A stretch of 64,000 nt of DNA from CAJXVA01 sp963761755 (lineage in GTDB: Bacteria; Myxococcota_A; Polyangia; Nannocystales; Nannocystaceae). The stretch lies in assembly GCA_963761755.1 (NCBI GenBank), contig CAVXIC010000040.1, positions 186,001 through 250,000 of the forward strand, in the 5' to 3' direction. The translations under genes were made by a program, and so were the position numbers. Position 1 is the first letter of the stretch; the number at the start of each line of letters is the position of its first letter. Under the pieces are notes generated by a model. The model was not told the origin of the DNA. It was given only the letters and a program-made list of their open reading frames with translations, and did no database searches. Positions 1-9,841 of this stretch are shown here, in pieces.

Positions 1-451
1 ACCAGTGCGGCGTCCCGTTGGGGTTCCACGCGACCGTCCACGTCCCGACCAGCGCGGTCTCTGCAGCGTCGTCCCCAAACGGAGGCGGCGCAGGAAATGC
101 GGGCTCCGGGCCCGCTGACTCCGTCTCTTCGCCCCGATCCCCCTGGGAGGTCGAAGACCCATCGGTGCCCGCGTCCGAGGCGTCCGGCCCCGTGGGCAGC
201 GAACCGTCGTCACCCGAGCCCGTCGTGGGATCCCACGGACCGCTGGGGTCGACACCATTCCCGGTCGTGTCCCCCGGCGGCACATCTCCGGTTGTATCCC
301 CCGTTTCGCCCTCGGGGACCGCCGTCGGATCGTACGCACCATCGGTCTCGAAGGGGTCGTCTCCGGATGCGGTGGGCAACTCGAACGATGGGGCCGGGAT
401 GCACCCCAGTGCGAGCAGGGGAAGCGTCAGGATCCGGCGCAACGCGGGCAT
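1..451 (-). CDS. Lipoprotein, N-terminal part; 3' end outside the window
   Basis: The gene reads leftward off the window edge, so only the first 150 codons are present and no stop is seen. From the ATG at 451 the protein begins MPALRRILTLPLLALGC: basic start, hydrophobic core and an LALGC lipobox with the acylated Cys at residue 17. About 110 residues rich in Gly, Thr, Asp, Ser and Pro follow, the disordered linker style seen in other lipoproteins of this window. The last visible residues (ALVGTWTVAWNPNG) look like the start of a folded beta-rich domain. It lies 65 nt downstream of purB on the same strand. No function can be assigned. Confidence 0.7.
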   Translation of the reverse strand, partial: MPALRRILTLPLLALGCIPAPSFELPTASGDDPFETDGAYDPTAVPEGETGDTTGDVPPGDTTGNGVDPSGPWDPTTGSGDDGSLPTGPDASDAGTDGSSTSQGDRGEETESAGPEPAFPAPPPFGDDAAETALVGTWTVAWNPNGTPHW

Positions 452-516
452 GCTCGACCATCGACCGCCGCGGGTCGAACCTGACCCACGACCTCCGGCC
501 CAAGGCGGGACGGCTG

Positions 517-1953
517 CTAGACGCGCACGCGCGGTGCGAACTTGCCAGCGTGGGACTCGAAGCGCCGCAGCATCGGCACGAGCACGTCGTCGATGAACTC
601 GTCGACCTGCTGCGGCGCCCGCCCGACGTAGCCGCCAGGATCGATCACCTCCGAGGTGACGTGCGGTCCGAGCACGTCATCACCCCGCAGTCGTTCGAGG
701 AGATCGTTGCTGCGCCCCTCCTCCTTCATCACCCGGGCCGCCTCGTGCGAGTGCACGCGAATGCGCTCGTGCAGGTCCTGCCGGCTCAGCCCCGCTTTGG
801 CGCCCCGCATGATCACGTTCTCGGTGGCCATGAACGGGAGCTCCTCGCGCAGGTTGGCCGCGATGACCGCGGGGTAGACGACCATCGCTTCGGTCACGTC
901 GGCGAGCAGGTTGAGGATCCCGTCGGTGGCCAAGAATGCCTCGGTCAGCACCAAGCGACGGTTGGCGCTGTCATCGAGGGTTCGCTCGAACCACTGGTTG
1001 GCGTGAGTTGCCATCGGGTTGGCGACCAGGGACTGCACGAAGCGCGCGAGCGAGCAGATCCTCTCGCTCTTCATCGGGTTGCGCTTGTAGGCCATCGCGC
1101 TGCTGCCGATCTGCCCCTTCCCGAAGGGCTCCTCCACCTCGCGCTTGTGGCAGAGCAGTCGTAGGTCGGCGCCGAACTTCGCGGCCGACCCTGCGAGGTC
1201 CGCGAGCACCGAGACCACCCAGGTATCGAACTTGCGGGGGTAGGTCTGGCCGCTGACCGGGACGGTCTTGGAGAAGCCCATCGCGGCGGCCACCTTGTCG
1301 TCGAGCGCGCGCACCTTGTCGTGATCTCCTTCGAAGAGCGCGAGGAAGGACGCCTGCGTTCCGGTCGTCCCCTTGACGCCCCGCAGAGGGAGCCTGTCCT
1401 TGAGCAGCTGCAGCGACTCCATGTCGTAGGCGAGGTCCTGCATCCACAGCGTCGCCCGCTTTCCGACCGTGGTCAGCTGGGCGGGTTGGAAGTGCGTGTA
1501 CGCCAGCGTCGCGAGCCCGCGATGCTCGGTGGCGAACCCGCGCAGCTGGTCCAGCACGCAGTGCAATCGGTCGAGCAGCAGGTCGATGCCGTCCCGCATC
1601 ATCACGAGTTCGGCGTTGTCGGCGACGAAGCAGCTCGTCGCGCCCAGGTGGATCACCTTCTCCGCCGCCTCTCCGGCGACTTCACCGAAGTGGTGGACGT
1701 GGGCCATGACGTCATGGCGGAACTTGGCCTCCAGCACCGCGACCCGCTCGAAGTCCACCTCGTCGACGTGGCGCCGCATGGCCTCGACCGCCTCGGCGGG
1801 GACCGGGAGTCCAAGCTCCCGCTGTGCCTGTGCGAGGGCGATCCACAGCTCACGCCACAGCCGGACCCTTCGGCGGTCGCCGAAATTCTCGACCATCGCT
1901 GCGGTCGCGTAGCGGGTCCCCAGTGGGCTACGATAGACGTCGGAGGCACTCAT
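517..1953 (-). CDS. purB: Adenylosuccinate lyase
   Basis: 478-residue member of the fumarase/aspartase superfamily. It cleaves SAICAR and adenylosuccinate to release fumarate in purine synthesis. The superfamily signature appears as GSSAMAYKRNPMKSER, close to the vertebrate/long-type enzyme (SSAMPYKRNP) but with Ala for the usual Pro. Other family motifs are TSCFVADNAE, YTHFQPAQ and KGTTGTQASF. Length matches the eukaryote-like form (about 480) rather than the short bacterial form. The frame is open upstream to 2052, but the ATG at 1953 (MSASDVYRSPLGTRYA) fits the family N-terminus. It is divergent from the sigma gene at 2100, with a TATCGT hexamer 10 nt before the start. Confidence 0.93.
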   Translation of the reverse strand: MSASDVYRSPLGTRYATAAMVENFGDRRRVRLWRELWIALAQAQRELGLPVPAEAVEAMRRHVDEVDFERVAVLEAKFRHDVMAHVHHFGEVAGEAAEKVIHLGATSCFVADNAELVMMRDGIDLLLDRLHCVLDQLRGFATEHRGLATLAYTHFQPAQLTTVGKRATLWMQDLAYDMESLQLLKDRLPLRGVKGTTGTQASFLALFEGDHDKVRALDDKVAAAMGFSKTVPVSGQTYPRKFDTWVVSVLADLAGSAAKFGADLRLLCHKREVEEPFGKGQIGSSAMAYKRNPMKSERICSLARFVQSLVANPMATHANQWFERTLDDSANRRLVLTEAFLATDGILNLLADVTEAMVVYPAVIAANLREELPFMATENVIMRGAKAGLSRQDLHERIRVHSHEAARVMKEEGRSNDLLERLRGDDVLGPHVTSEVIDPGGYVGRAPQQVDEFIDDVLVPMLRRFESHAGKFAPRVRV

Positions 1954-1963
1954 CAGCGCGCGC

Positions 1964-1969
1964 ACGATA
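1964..1969 (-). promoter_or_regulatory. Possible -10 element of purB
   Basis: Reads TATCGT on the minus strand and ends 10 nt before the purB ATG at 1953. No convincing -35 is seen. This has the widest spacing of the TAnnnT elements described in this window. Confidence 0.35.
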
Positions 1970-2099
1970 GCCGCCTCATTCGGCGCGGGCACCGCGCGGC
2001 GGCGTTTCCGCCCCCTGGACCCATCCAGGGACCTTGGGTCGACATTCCGCATGCGCCGGGAATAGCGGCCTGGACCGCCCAGTACTCGGAACTACGCAA

Positions 2100-2777
2100 A
2101 TGGACCGAACCGCTCGCCAGGAGTTTGAGAGAACAGCCCTCCCCCAGCTCGACGCCATGTACGGCGCCGCGCTTCGCCTCACCCGCAATCCGGCCGAGGC
2201 CGAGGACTTGGTGCAGGACGCCTACGTTCGCGCGTATCGCTTCTGGCACACGTTCAAGACGGGCACGAGCATCAAGGCGTGGATGTTCACCATCCTGCGC
2301 AACACGTTCATCAACCGCTACCACCGGAGCAACCGCCAACGCAGCGCCCGGACCGACCTCGAAGCGCAGCTCGGCTCCATCGGCTCCGAGGCCGCCGTCG
2401 GTCGCCCGACATCCAAGATCCCCGGGCCCGAAGCCGCCACCGCGCAGCGATTCACGCGGGAGCGCATCATGGCCGCGCTCGAGACGCTGCCGGAGGACTA
2501 CCGCACCGCCGTCATGCTCGCCGACCTCGAGGGGCTCGCCTACAAGGAGATCGCCGAAGTGATGGACTGCCCGATCGGCACCGTCATGTCCCGCATCTAC
2601 CGAGGACGCCGGCTGCTCTACAAGCTGCTCCGCGAACACGCGGCCGAGCTCGGTCTCATCGACCCGCCCGCGCCCGAAGCCGACGCGACGGGACCTGCCG
2701 ATCGCGGCGAACGAGATGAACAAGGCGACGGCAAGACCGTCTCGATTTCCGCCTACCGCACGCGAGGCACCGCATGA
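2100..2777 (+). CDS. ECF-type RNA polymerase sigma factor
   Basis: 225-residue sigma-70 family protein with regions 2 and 4 only. Region 2 covers roughly residues 15-75 (LVQDAYVRAYRFWHTF, IKAWMFTILRNTFINR). Region 4 covers roughly 120-180 (LETLPEDYRTAVMLADLEG followed by the helix-turn-helix YKEIAEVMDCPIGTVMSR). The ATG at 2100 (MDRTARQEFERTALPQ) starts just before region 2; the open frame extends to 2034 without family-like sequence. The stop overlaps the next ATG (ATGA), so it is probably translated together with its anti-sigma factor. The acidic 30-residue C-terminal tail is not part of the sigma fold. Confidence 0.93.
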   Translation: MDRTARQEFERTALPQLDAMYGAALRLTRNPAEAEDLVQDAYVRAYRFWHTFKTGTSIKAWMFTILRNTFINRYHRSNRQRSARTDLEAQLGSIGSEAAVGRPTSKIPGPEAATAQRFTRERIMAALETLPEDYRTAVMLADLEGLAYKEIAEVMDCPIGTVMSRIYRGRRLLYKLLREHAAELGLIDPPAPEADATGPADRGERDEQGDGKTVSISAYRTRGTA

Positions 2778-3760
2778 GCTTGGAAAACATCCGATCCGAA
2801 TGCAGCGAGTTCGCTGCCCTGCTCCAACCCCACGTCGACGGCGAGCTCGCCGACGAGGAGCAGAGGCGGGTCTCCGATCACCTCGAAGGTTGCGACGCCT
2901 GCCGTGCCGCCGTCTCCGAGCAAATGTGGGTCCGCGCCACGTTGAGGAGCCTTCACCGCGAAGCGGCGCCGCCCGGACTCCACGCTCAGATCCTCGGCGC
3001 CCTGGACGAGGCGGACGAGGCGGACGCGGCCGACGAGGCAGACCAGCTGGACGCTGCCGCCCAAGCGGCTCCTGCGGCCATCCCCTTGGTCGGCCACGGC
3101 CGAGGCCGACGCGCCCGTGACCTGCTGCGTGGTGGCATGGTCATGATTCCCGCCGCGGCGGTCGCAGCCGGACTGTTCTTCGTCGCCCGCGGCGGACTCG
3201 AGCCGGTCCAGACCCTCCCCAACCCCGGGCTCTCGGCCGCGATGAGCCGGCCCGACCTCGCCCATCATGAGCCTGGCGAGTCTGGCGGGCCTGGTTCGAA
3301 CGACGCGCCGGCACTCAGCCAGCTGGAGAAGCTGCAGCCGCGCCTGGACTTCCCGCTGCAGGTGGCTCCGCCCACCGGGGCGGAACGCGTACAGCTGGTC
3401 GGAGCGCGTCTGGACCCGACCGACGATCACAGCCTGGGTGCCCGGCTGCGCTACAGAGTCGCGGCACATGAAGGCAACCATCTGGTCATCGACCGCCAGC
3501 GACCGATCGGAGCTGCACCTCCTCGCGGCGCCCCCGTCGTCTTTCGTGGCCAGGCCTACACGGTCAACTATGCCGAATCCGGCGCGCCGACGCTGCACTT
3601 CGAGCACGGTGGGGTCGCGCACATGCTGACGCTCGAGGGCGCATCGGGACGCAGCGATGGCGCCGTCGATGTCGACTCGCCGGACTTTGCGGTCCTGCTC
3701 GACCTCGCGCACCAGCTCGCAGGAGAGCCTCCCGCGAGCGAGCTGAGACGAGCGCGGTAG
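2774..3760 (+). CDS. Transmembrane zinc-binding anti-sigma factor
   Basis: 328 residues. The N-terminal cytoplasmic domain carries the zinc anti-sigma (ZAS/zf-HC2) signature HX3CX2C at His36, Cys40 and Cys43 (HLEGCDAC), which normally holds the cognate ECF sigma factor. A Glu/Asp/Ala linker (residues 78-100) leads to one membrane segment at about 121-137 (GMVMIPAAAVAAGLFFV). The remaining 190 residues would be extracytoplasmic and presumably sense the signal. The start overlaps the sigma stop by four bases. A Rho-independent terminator follows 43 nt after the stop, so the sigma/anti-sigma pair appears to end its own transcript. Confidence 0.9.
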   Translation: MSLENIRSECSEFAALLQPHVDGELADEEQRRVSDHLEGCDACRAAVSEQMWVRATLRSLHREAAPPGLHAQILGALDEADEADAADEADQLDAAAQAAPAAIPLVGHGRGRRARDLLRGGMVMIPAAAVAAGLFFVARGGLEPVQTLPNPGLSAAMSRPDLAHHEPGESGGPGSNDAPALSQLEKLQPRLDFPLQVAPPTGAERVQLVGARLDPTDDHSLGARLRYRVAAHEGNHLVIDRQRPIGAAPPRGAPVVFRGQAYTVNYAESGAPTLHFEHGGVAHMLTLEGASGRSDGAVDVDSPDFAVLLDLAHQLAGEPPASELRRAR

Positions 3761-3803
3761 GCAGTCCTGTCCCGACGAGGGCCACCTCCGCCTACGAATC
3801 GGA

Positions 3804-3840
3804 CGCGCAGGCCCCGTCATGACGGCCTGCGCGCGTTTTT
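3804..3840 (+). terminator. Rho-independent terminator after the anti-sigma gene
   Basis: A perfect 10-bp stem CGCGCAGGCC / GGCCTGCGCG (3804-3813 and 3824-3833) with a 10-nt loop is followed by CG and TTTTT (3836-3840). It is the clearest intrinsic terminator in the window and lies between the anti-sigma gene and the promoter of the next gene. Confidence 0.85.
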
Positions 3841-3842
3841 GG

Positions 3843-3871
3843 TTGGCCCGGCGCGGGCAGCGGGATAGTCT
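3843..3871 (+). promoter_or_regulatory. Promoter candidate of the pseudo-receiver gene
   Basis: TTGGCC (3843-3848), a 17-bp spacer and TAGTCT (3866-3871) end 6 nt before the GTG start at 3878. The spacing is that of a sigma-70 promoter, and the start of transcription would fall at or next to the start codon. Confidence 0.5.
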
Positions 3872-3877
3872 CCCGTC

Positions 3878-5767
<1,890 letters not shown>

Positions 5768-5804
5768 TCCCGCGCACGTCGCATTTCCTCTCGGACACGA
5801 CACG

Positions 5805-7574
5805 TTGACCAAGCTTCACGGAGACACCTCCAGTCTCAAGCCCAGCCACGTCCGCCTGCTGCAGAAGCTGGGCGACCGCACCGTGTTGCCCGACCGGGTG
5901 ATCGGACCTGCGCTCGCCCGGGATCTGCTCGAAGTGGCGCTGGAGCTCAACCGCCGGGTCGGGCTCTTCGTGGACCGTCGCGGCCGCATCACCTCGGTCA
6001 TCCTGGGCGACGCGCACAGCATGCAGCTGCCCGAGTTCGACCGGGTCCGCGGCGTCGCGGGTCGACTTCGCGGCACCCGGCTGGTGCTCACCCATCTGGT
6101 GGCGCAGGAGCTCGACCGGGAAGAGCTCGCCGACCTCGCCAAGCTGCGTCTGGACCTGGTCGCGGCGATCCACCGGGGCCCCGCCGGCATCATGGTCGAC
6201 GTCGCCGTCCTCGCGCCCCCACCCCCCGAGGCCACCGAAGCGTTCACGACGGCCGTGCTGCCTCGCGTTCCGCTCTCGGCGCTCGATCCGGACACGGGCG
6301 TCGAGGGGGCAGCAGGACTCCCCGTCCCGCTCGACACCTTCGTGCGCACGCGCGAGGCCGAGCTGGTGGCCGCGACCGCGCGCGCCCGGGCCGAGGTCGA
6401 CGGAACCCGCGCGATGGCCATGGTCGTCCACGGCGGTGGCCCAGACGTCGACGCGCGCACCGAGGAGCTTCGGGAGCTGTGCCAGACCGCCGGCGTCGCC
6501 CTCATCGACATCGTCAAACAGCGGCGCCCGCATCCCGATCCGCGCACGTTCCTGGGCTCGGGCAAGCTGCGTGAGGTCCTCGTCCGGGCGCTCGAGCAAG
6601 ACGTCGAGGTGCTGATCTGCGATCCGGAGCTCACCGCCTCCCAAGCCCGCACGATCGCCGAGCAAACGGACCTCAAGGTGATCGACCGGACCATGCTGAT
6701 CCTCGACATCTTCGCGAAGCACGCGACGAGCTCGGACGGCAAGCTGCAGGTCGAGCTGGCGCAACTTCGCTACAACCTGCCGAAGATGGTCGGCAAGGGG
6801 ACGATGATGTCCCGGCTCGCCGGAGGGATCGGCGGACAGGGGCCCGGCGAGAGCAAGCTGGAGATCGACCGACGGCGCGCCAACGACCGGATCAGCGACC
6901 TCGAGCGCAGGCTCAAGCAGCTCCAAAAGCAGCGCGACCAGAAGCGTGCCCGTCGGCGCCGCAACAACGTGCCGGTCGTGGCGATCGTGGGCTACACGAA
7001 CGCGGGCAAGAGCACGCTGCTCAACACCGTCACGCACAGTGAAGTCGACGCCGAGGACAAGCTCTTCGCCACCCTCGACCCGACCGTCCGCCGGATCCGA
7101 TTTCCCAACGAGCGCGAGATCGTCATGCTCGACACGGTCGGGTTCATTCGGGACCTCCCACCCGCGCTGATGCAGGCATTCTCCGCCACCCTCGAAGAGG
7201 TCGCCGAGGCCGACCTGCTCCTGCACGTCGTCGATGCGACCGACACCGACAAGGAGCAGCAGGTGGAGACCGTCGAGAAGATCCTCGGAGACCTCGACGC
7301 CGGGTCGGTCCCGCGCTTCATCGTCTACAACAAGTGCGATCAGCTGCTCCCCGAAGACATCGAGATCCTGGAGCGGCGCCGCCGCGGGGTTCGGCTCGAG
7401 GTCACGCGTGCGTTCTTCGTCAGCGCGCTCGAGCGGCCCACGACCCGGGAGCTGCTCGGGGCCATCGAGCACCACTTGTGGGCCCGAGGACGGACGCCCG
7501 ATCCTCCGAGCGACCCCATCGAGGGCGAGCTCGCGGACGTCGTGCCCTTGCACGATCCGGACCGCGACACGTAG
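5805..7574 (+). CDS. hflX: GTPase HflX, ribosome-associated, long form
   Basis: 589-residue HflX-family GTPase, which in other bacteria splits stalled or heat-damaged 70S ribosomes. The HflX nucleotide-binding domain begins near residue 205 (AMVVHGGG). The family segments LGSGKLREV, DRTMLILDIFAKHA and SRLAGGIGGQGPGESKLE are followed by the coiled-coil linker. The G domain has G1 GYTNAGKST, G3 DTVGFI, G4 NKCD and G5 VSAL. About 200 extra N-terminal residues precede the usual domain, as in some long HflX proteins. The start is TTG at 5805, 37 nt after the preceding gene. The C-terminal tail is acidic and short. Confidence 0.93.
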   Translation: MTKLHGDTSSLKPSHVRLLQKLGDRTVLPDRVIGPALARDLLEVALELNRRVGLFVDRRGRITSVILGDAHSMQLPEFDRVRGVAGRLRGTRLVLTHLVAQELDREELADLAKLRLDLVAAIHRGPAGIMVDVAVLAPPPPEATEAFTTAVLPRVPLSALDPDTGVEGAAGLPVPLDTFVRTREAELVAATARARAEVDGTRAMAMVVHGGGPDVDARTEELRELCQTAGVALIDIVKQRRPHPDPRTFLGSGKLREVLVRALEQDVEVLICDPELTASQARTIAEQTDLKVIDRTMLILDIFAKHATSSDGKLQVELAQLRYNLPKMVGKGTMMSRLAGGIGGQGPGESKLEIDRRRANDRISDLERRLKQLQKQRDQKRARRRRNNVPVVAIVGYTNAGKSTLLNTVTHSEVDAEDKLFATLDPTVRRIRFPNEREIVMLDTVGFIRDLPPALMQAFSATLEEVAEADLLLHVVDATDTDKEQQVETVEKILGDLDAGSVPRFIVYNKCDQLLPEDIEILERRRRGVRLEVTRAFFVSALERPTTRELLGAIEHHLWARGRTPDPPSDPIEGELADVVPLHDPDRDT

Positions 7575-7581
7575 AAGGGCC

Positions 7582-7773
7582 TCACGGTTCGCCGACGAAG
7601 CCGGGCACCAGCACGTGAAGCAAGGACAGCAAGACCACCGCCATGCTCAGGGGTGCCAGCACGCCTCCCTGCCCGCGTCTGCGCATGCCGACGCCGGGAC
7701 CACCGAGCCACGCCACGCCCTGGACAGCGAACACGAACCCGAGCAGCACACCCGACACGCCCATCACGCTCAT
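7582..7773 (-). CDS. Small two-helix membrane protein
   Basis: 63 residues from ATG 7773. It has two hydrophobic segments (about 4-27 and 41-58) separated by a short basic Gly/Arg loop (GMRRRGQGG), as in a small inner-membrane hairpin. The reading frame alone would be weak support. However, a TACCCT hexamer (7786-7781 on this strand) lies 7 nt before the ATG, matching the start arrangement of many genes here. It is convergent with hflX (7-nt gap) and divergent from uppP. Function unknown. Confidence 0.5.
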   Translation of the reverse strand: MSVMGVSGVLLGFVFAVQGVAWLGGPGVGMRRRGQGGVLAPLSMAVVLLSLLHVLVPGFVGEP

Positions 7774-7780
7774 CACGGCC

Positions 7781-7786
7781 AGGGTA
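7781..7786 (-). promoter_or_regulatory. Possible -10 element of the 63-residue membrane protein
   Basis: Reads TACCCT on the minus strand and ends 7 nt before ATG 7773. It is the main argument that this small frame is expressed. Confidence 0.4.
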
Positions 7787-7815
7787 TCGCGCTGCTCGTC
7801 CTTGGCGCACTCGTT

Positions 7816-8676
7816 TTGATCTCGAGCGCTGCGTGGGCGGCAGAGCCGGCCTCTGGAGGCGGCGCGCTGACGCTGGGGTTTGCGGTGCTGCTGGGTGCCA
7901 TTCAAGGGGCCACCGAGTTCCTCCCGGTCAGCTCGTCGGGTCACCTCTCGTTGGGGCAGGCGTGGCTGGGCATCGCCCCCGAGGCGGCCGGCCATCGTTT
8001 CAACATCGTCCTGCACGCCGGCACGTTGATCGCGGTGCTGTGGGTCTACCGGGCCGACGTTCGCAAGCTGCTGGGCGTCCTGATCCGCCCCGGTGAAGAC
8101 ACGGCCGACCGACGCAGGCTTCTGCGCATGCTGCTCGCCTCGGTGCCGCTGGGGATCGCCCTCGTGCCCGCGGTCGAGGAGGTGGTCGTGGCGATGGAGT
8201 CCCAGGTTCGACTGGTCGGCGTCGCCCTGCTCGTCACCGCCCTCATCCTCTTCGTTGCCTTTCGCCCCGGGCGCGGCGACGGCGAGACGACCGACGAGCC
8301 CCCCACGCCCCGGCAAGCGCTGCTCATCGGCATCGCCCAGGTTTTTGCCGTCCTGCCCGGAATCTCGCGCAGCGGCAGCACGATCGCCGCCGGCTTGGCG
8401 GTTGGCCTCGACCGTCCCCGCGCGGCGCGCTTCTCGTTCTTGATCAGCTTGATCGCCGTCGGTGGAGCCACCGCGAAGGAGCTGCTCGACATCGTGCGCG
8501 AAGACGGGTCTGGCGAATCGATCGCGCTCGTGCCCTACGCGGCGGGCTTCGTCACCAGTCTCGTCGTCGGGCTGCTGTCGCTGCGCGGCCTGCTCTACCT
8601 GGTCCGCCGGGGCCGGGTGCTCGGGTTCGTGGTGTACCTCGTGCTCATGGGCAGCCTCGCGATCGCGTTGGGCTGA
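7816..8676 (+). CDS. uppP: Undecaprenyl-diphosphate phosphatase
   Basis: Integral membrane phosphatase that recycles the undecaprenyl carrier of peptidoglycan and O-antigen synthesis. Both family signatures are clear: GAIQGATEFLPVSSSGHL near the N-terminus and GISRSGSTIAAGLAVGLDR in the second half. Several hydrophobic helices occupy the rest. The start is uncertain. No ATG exists in frame near the first helix; I chose TTG 7816 (about 286 residues, close to the family's 265-280). GTG 7615 would add unlike sequence and overlap the small minus-strand gene, and GTG 7885 would cut the first helix. The stop lies four bases from the end of the convergent C45 gene. Confidence 0.9.
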   Translation: MISSAAWAAEPASGGGALTLGFAVLLGAIQGATEFLPVSSSGHLSLGQAWLGIAPEAAGHRFNIVLHAGTLIAVLWVYRADVRKLLGVLIRPGEDTADRRRLLRMLLASVPLGIALVPAVEEVVVAMESQVRLVGVALLVTALILFVAFRPGRGDGETTDEPPTPRQALLIGIAQVFAVLPGISRSGSTIAAGLAVGLDRPRAARFSFLISLIAVGGATAKELLDIVREDGSGESIALVPYAAGFVTSLVVGLLSLRGLLYLVRRGRVLGFVVYLVLMGSLAIALG

Positions 8677-8680
8677 CCCC

Positions 8681-9841
8681 TTAGCGACACACCGTCGCGA
8701 AGCGAGACATCCTGCCGGGCGGAAGCTCGGGCGGCGCGACGTAGCGTTCCAGCTTCAGATCGATGCCCGCATCGAGATCGGAGCACCCTCGGGCGACGCG
8801 CATCTCGCCGGTTCGCAGACGGACCGCGATCCGGCCGCAGGTACGGGAGTGGGCATCGTCGCCGTGCACCTGGTCTTGGTGGGTGCAGATGCTCGTGGGG
8901 CGACCGTCGTGACTTCCCAACAGCGCCCACAGATCGTCGAGGGTGGAGGGTCGATGCTGGGCGTACAGCGTCGTGGCCATGTTCAGGCGGCCAAACGTCG
9001 TGCTGCCGCGAGGGACGGCCTCGCGCTGCCTCAGCACCGGATCGAAGCAGTGGTTGGTGTGCAGATGCGCCGCCCGGGGGCCCGTCTGCGTGAGCACCTT
9101 GAGCTGACCGCTGGTCTCGTAGCCGAAGAAGTCACGTCCGTCGGCGATCGTGTAGTAGTGGCCGCTGCTCAGCGGGAGCGCGAGGAGCTGCTCGCGAGCG
9201 GCCTGGGCGCAGGGCGCGGCCAGCATGGATCGAACGACGGCCGGCCAGATCACACCCACGCCGCCGTCGGTCGACGAGAGGTTGTTGATGGTGATCGCGA
9301 CCGCGTCTTGACCCAGCCCTGCCATCCCCAGACATCCCGTCAGGGTGAAACACAGGCTCTGCTCACGCGACCCGCGTGGCTCGATGGACATCATGCGCAC
9401 GAACGGCTCGGCGCTCGCGTGCATGTCCCACGTCTGCCCGAGCACGGGCCCCTCGATCCCCGTGTAGTAGATCGCCGTGCACCCGCCGGGATCCCCGATC
9501 TCCGCCGAGCCCGAGGGCAGCCCGAGGGCCTCCGGAGGCACGTCCCGCAGGTCGGTGTACTGGTTGAGTACTACGATGTCCTCCGCGGTCATGTTGGCGC
9601 CCTCGGCGATGCCGACGAGCTCTTCGTAGAGATCGGGCAGATGGGTCTTGAGGATCGGGAGGTGAGCTCCGGCCGCCTCTCGGACGTCCGACGCCGACAC
9701 GAAGCGACTCCGCCGAACGGCGAGCCCCAGACGGATGTCGGCCAAGGCCGCGATGGGCTCACGCCACAGCTCGCCGTGCGCCTGACCGCGCGACCGCGCA
9801 TCGGGTTGGTCGAAGCGGACCGGTTCCATCGGGTGCGTCAC
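8681..9841 (-). CDS. C45-family Ntn-hydrolase/acyltransferase
   Basis: 386 residues resembling acyl-CoA:6-aminopenicillanate acyltransferase-type proteins (peptidase family C45), which self-cleave to expose an N-terminal Cys nucleophile. The candidate nucleophile is the Cys in PGGCTAIYYTG (residue 121), followed by the typical GPVLGQTWDMH segment and a conserved-looking AVAITINNLSS stretch. Substrates in this family are N-acyl amides, not only penicillins. GTG 9841 overlaps the upstream transporter stop (GTGA), implying coupling; an ATG four codons later (9829) is the alternative. Last gene of a leftward operon with a lipoprotein and an AmpG-like transporter. Confidence 0.8.
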   Translation of the reverse strand: MTHPMEPVRFDQPDARSRGQAHGELWREPIAALADIRLGLAVRRSRFVSASDVREAAGAHLPILKTHLPDLYEELVGIAEGANMTAEDIVVLNQYTDLRDVPPEALGLPSGSAEIGDPGGCTAIYYTGIEGPVLGQTWDMHASAEPFVRMMSIEPRGSREQSLCFTLTGCLGMAGLGQDAVAITINNLSSTDGGVGVIWPAVVRSMLAAPCAQAAREQLLALPLSSGHYYTIADGRDFFGYETSGQLKVLTQTGPRAAHLHTNHCFDPVLRQREAVPRGSTTFGRLNMATTLYAQHRPSTLDDLWALLGSHDGRPTSICTHQDQVHGDDAHSRTCGRIAVRLRTGEMRVARGCSDLDAGIDLKLERYVAPPELPPGRMSRFATVCR

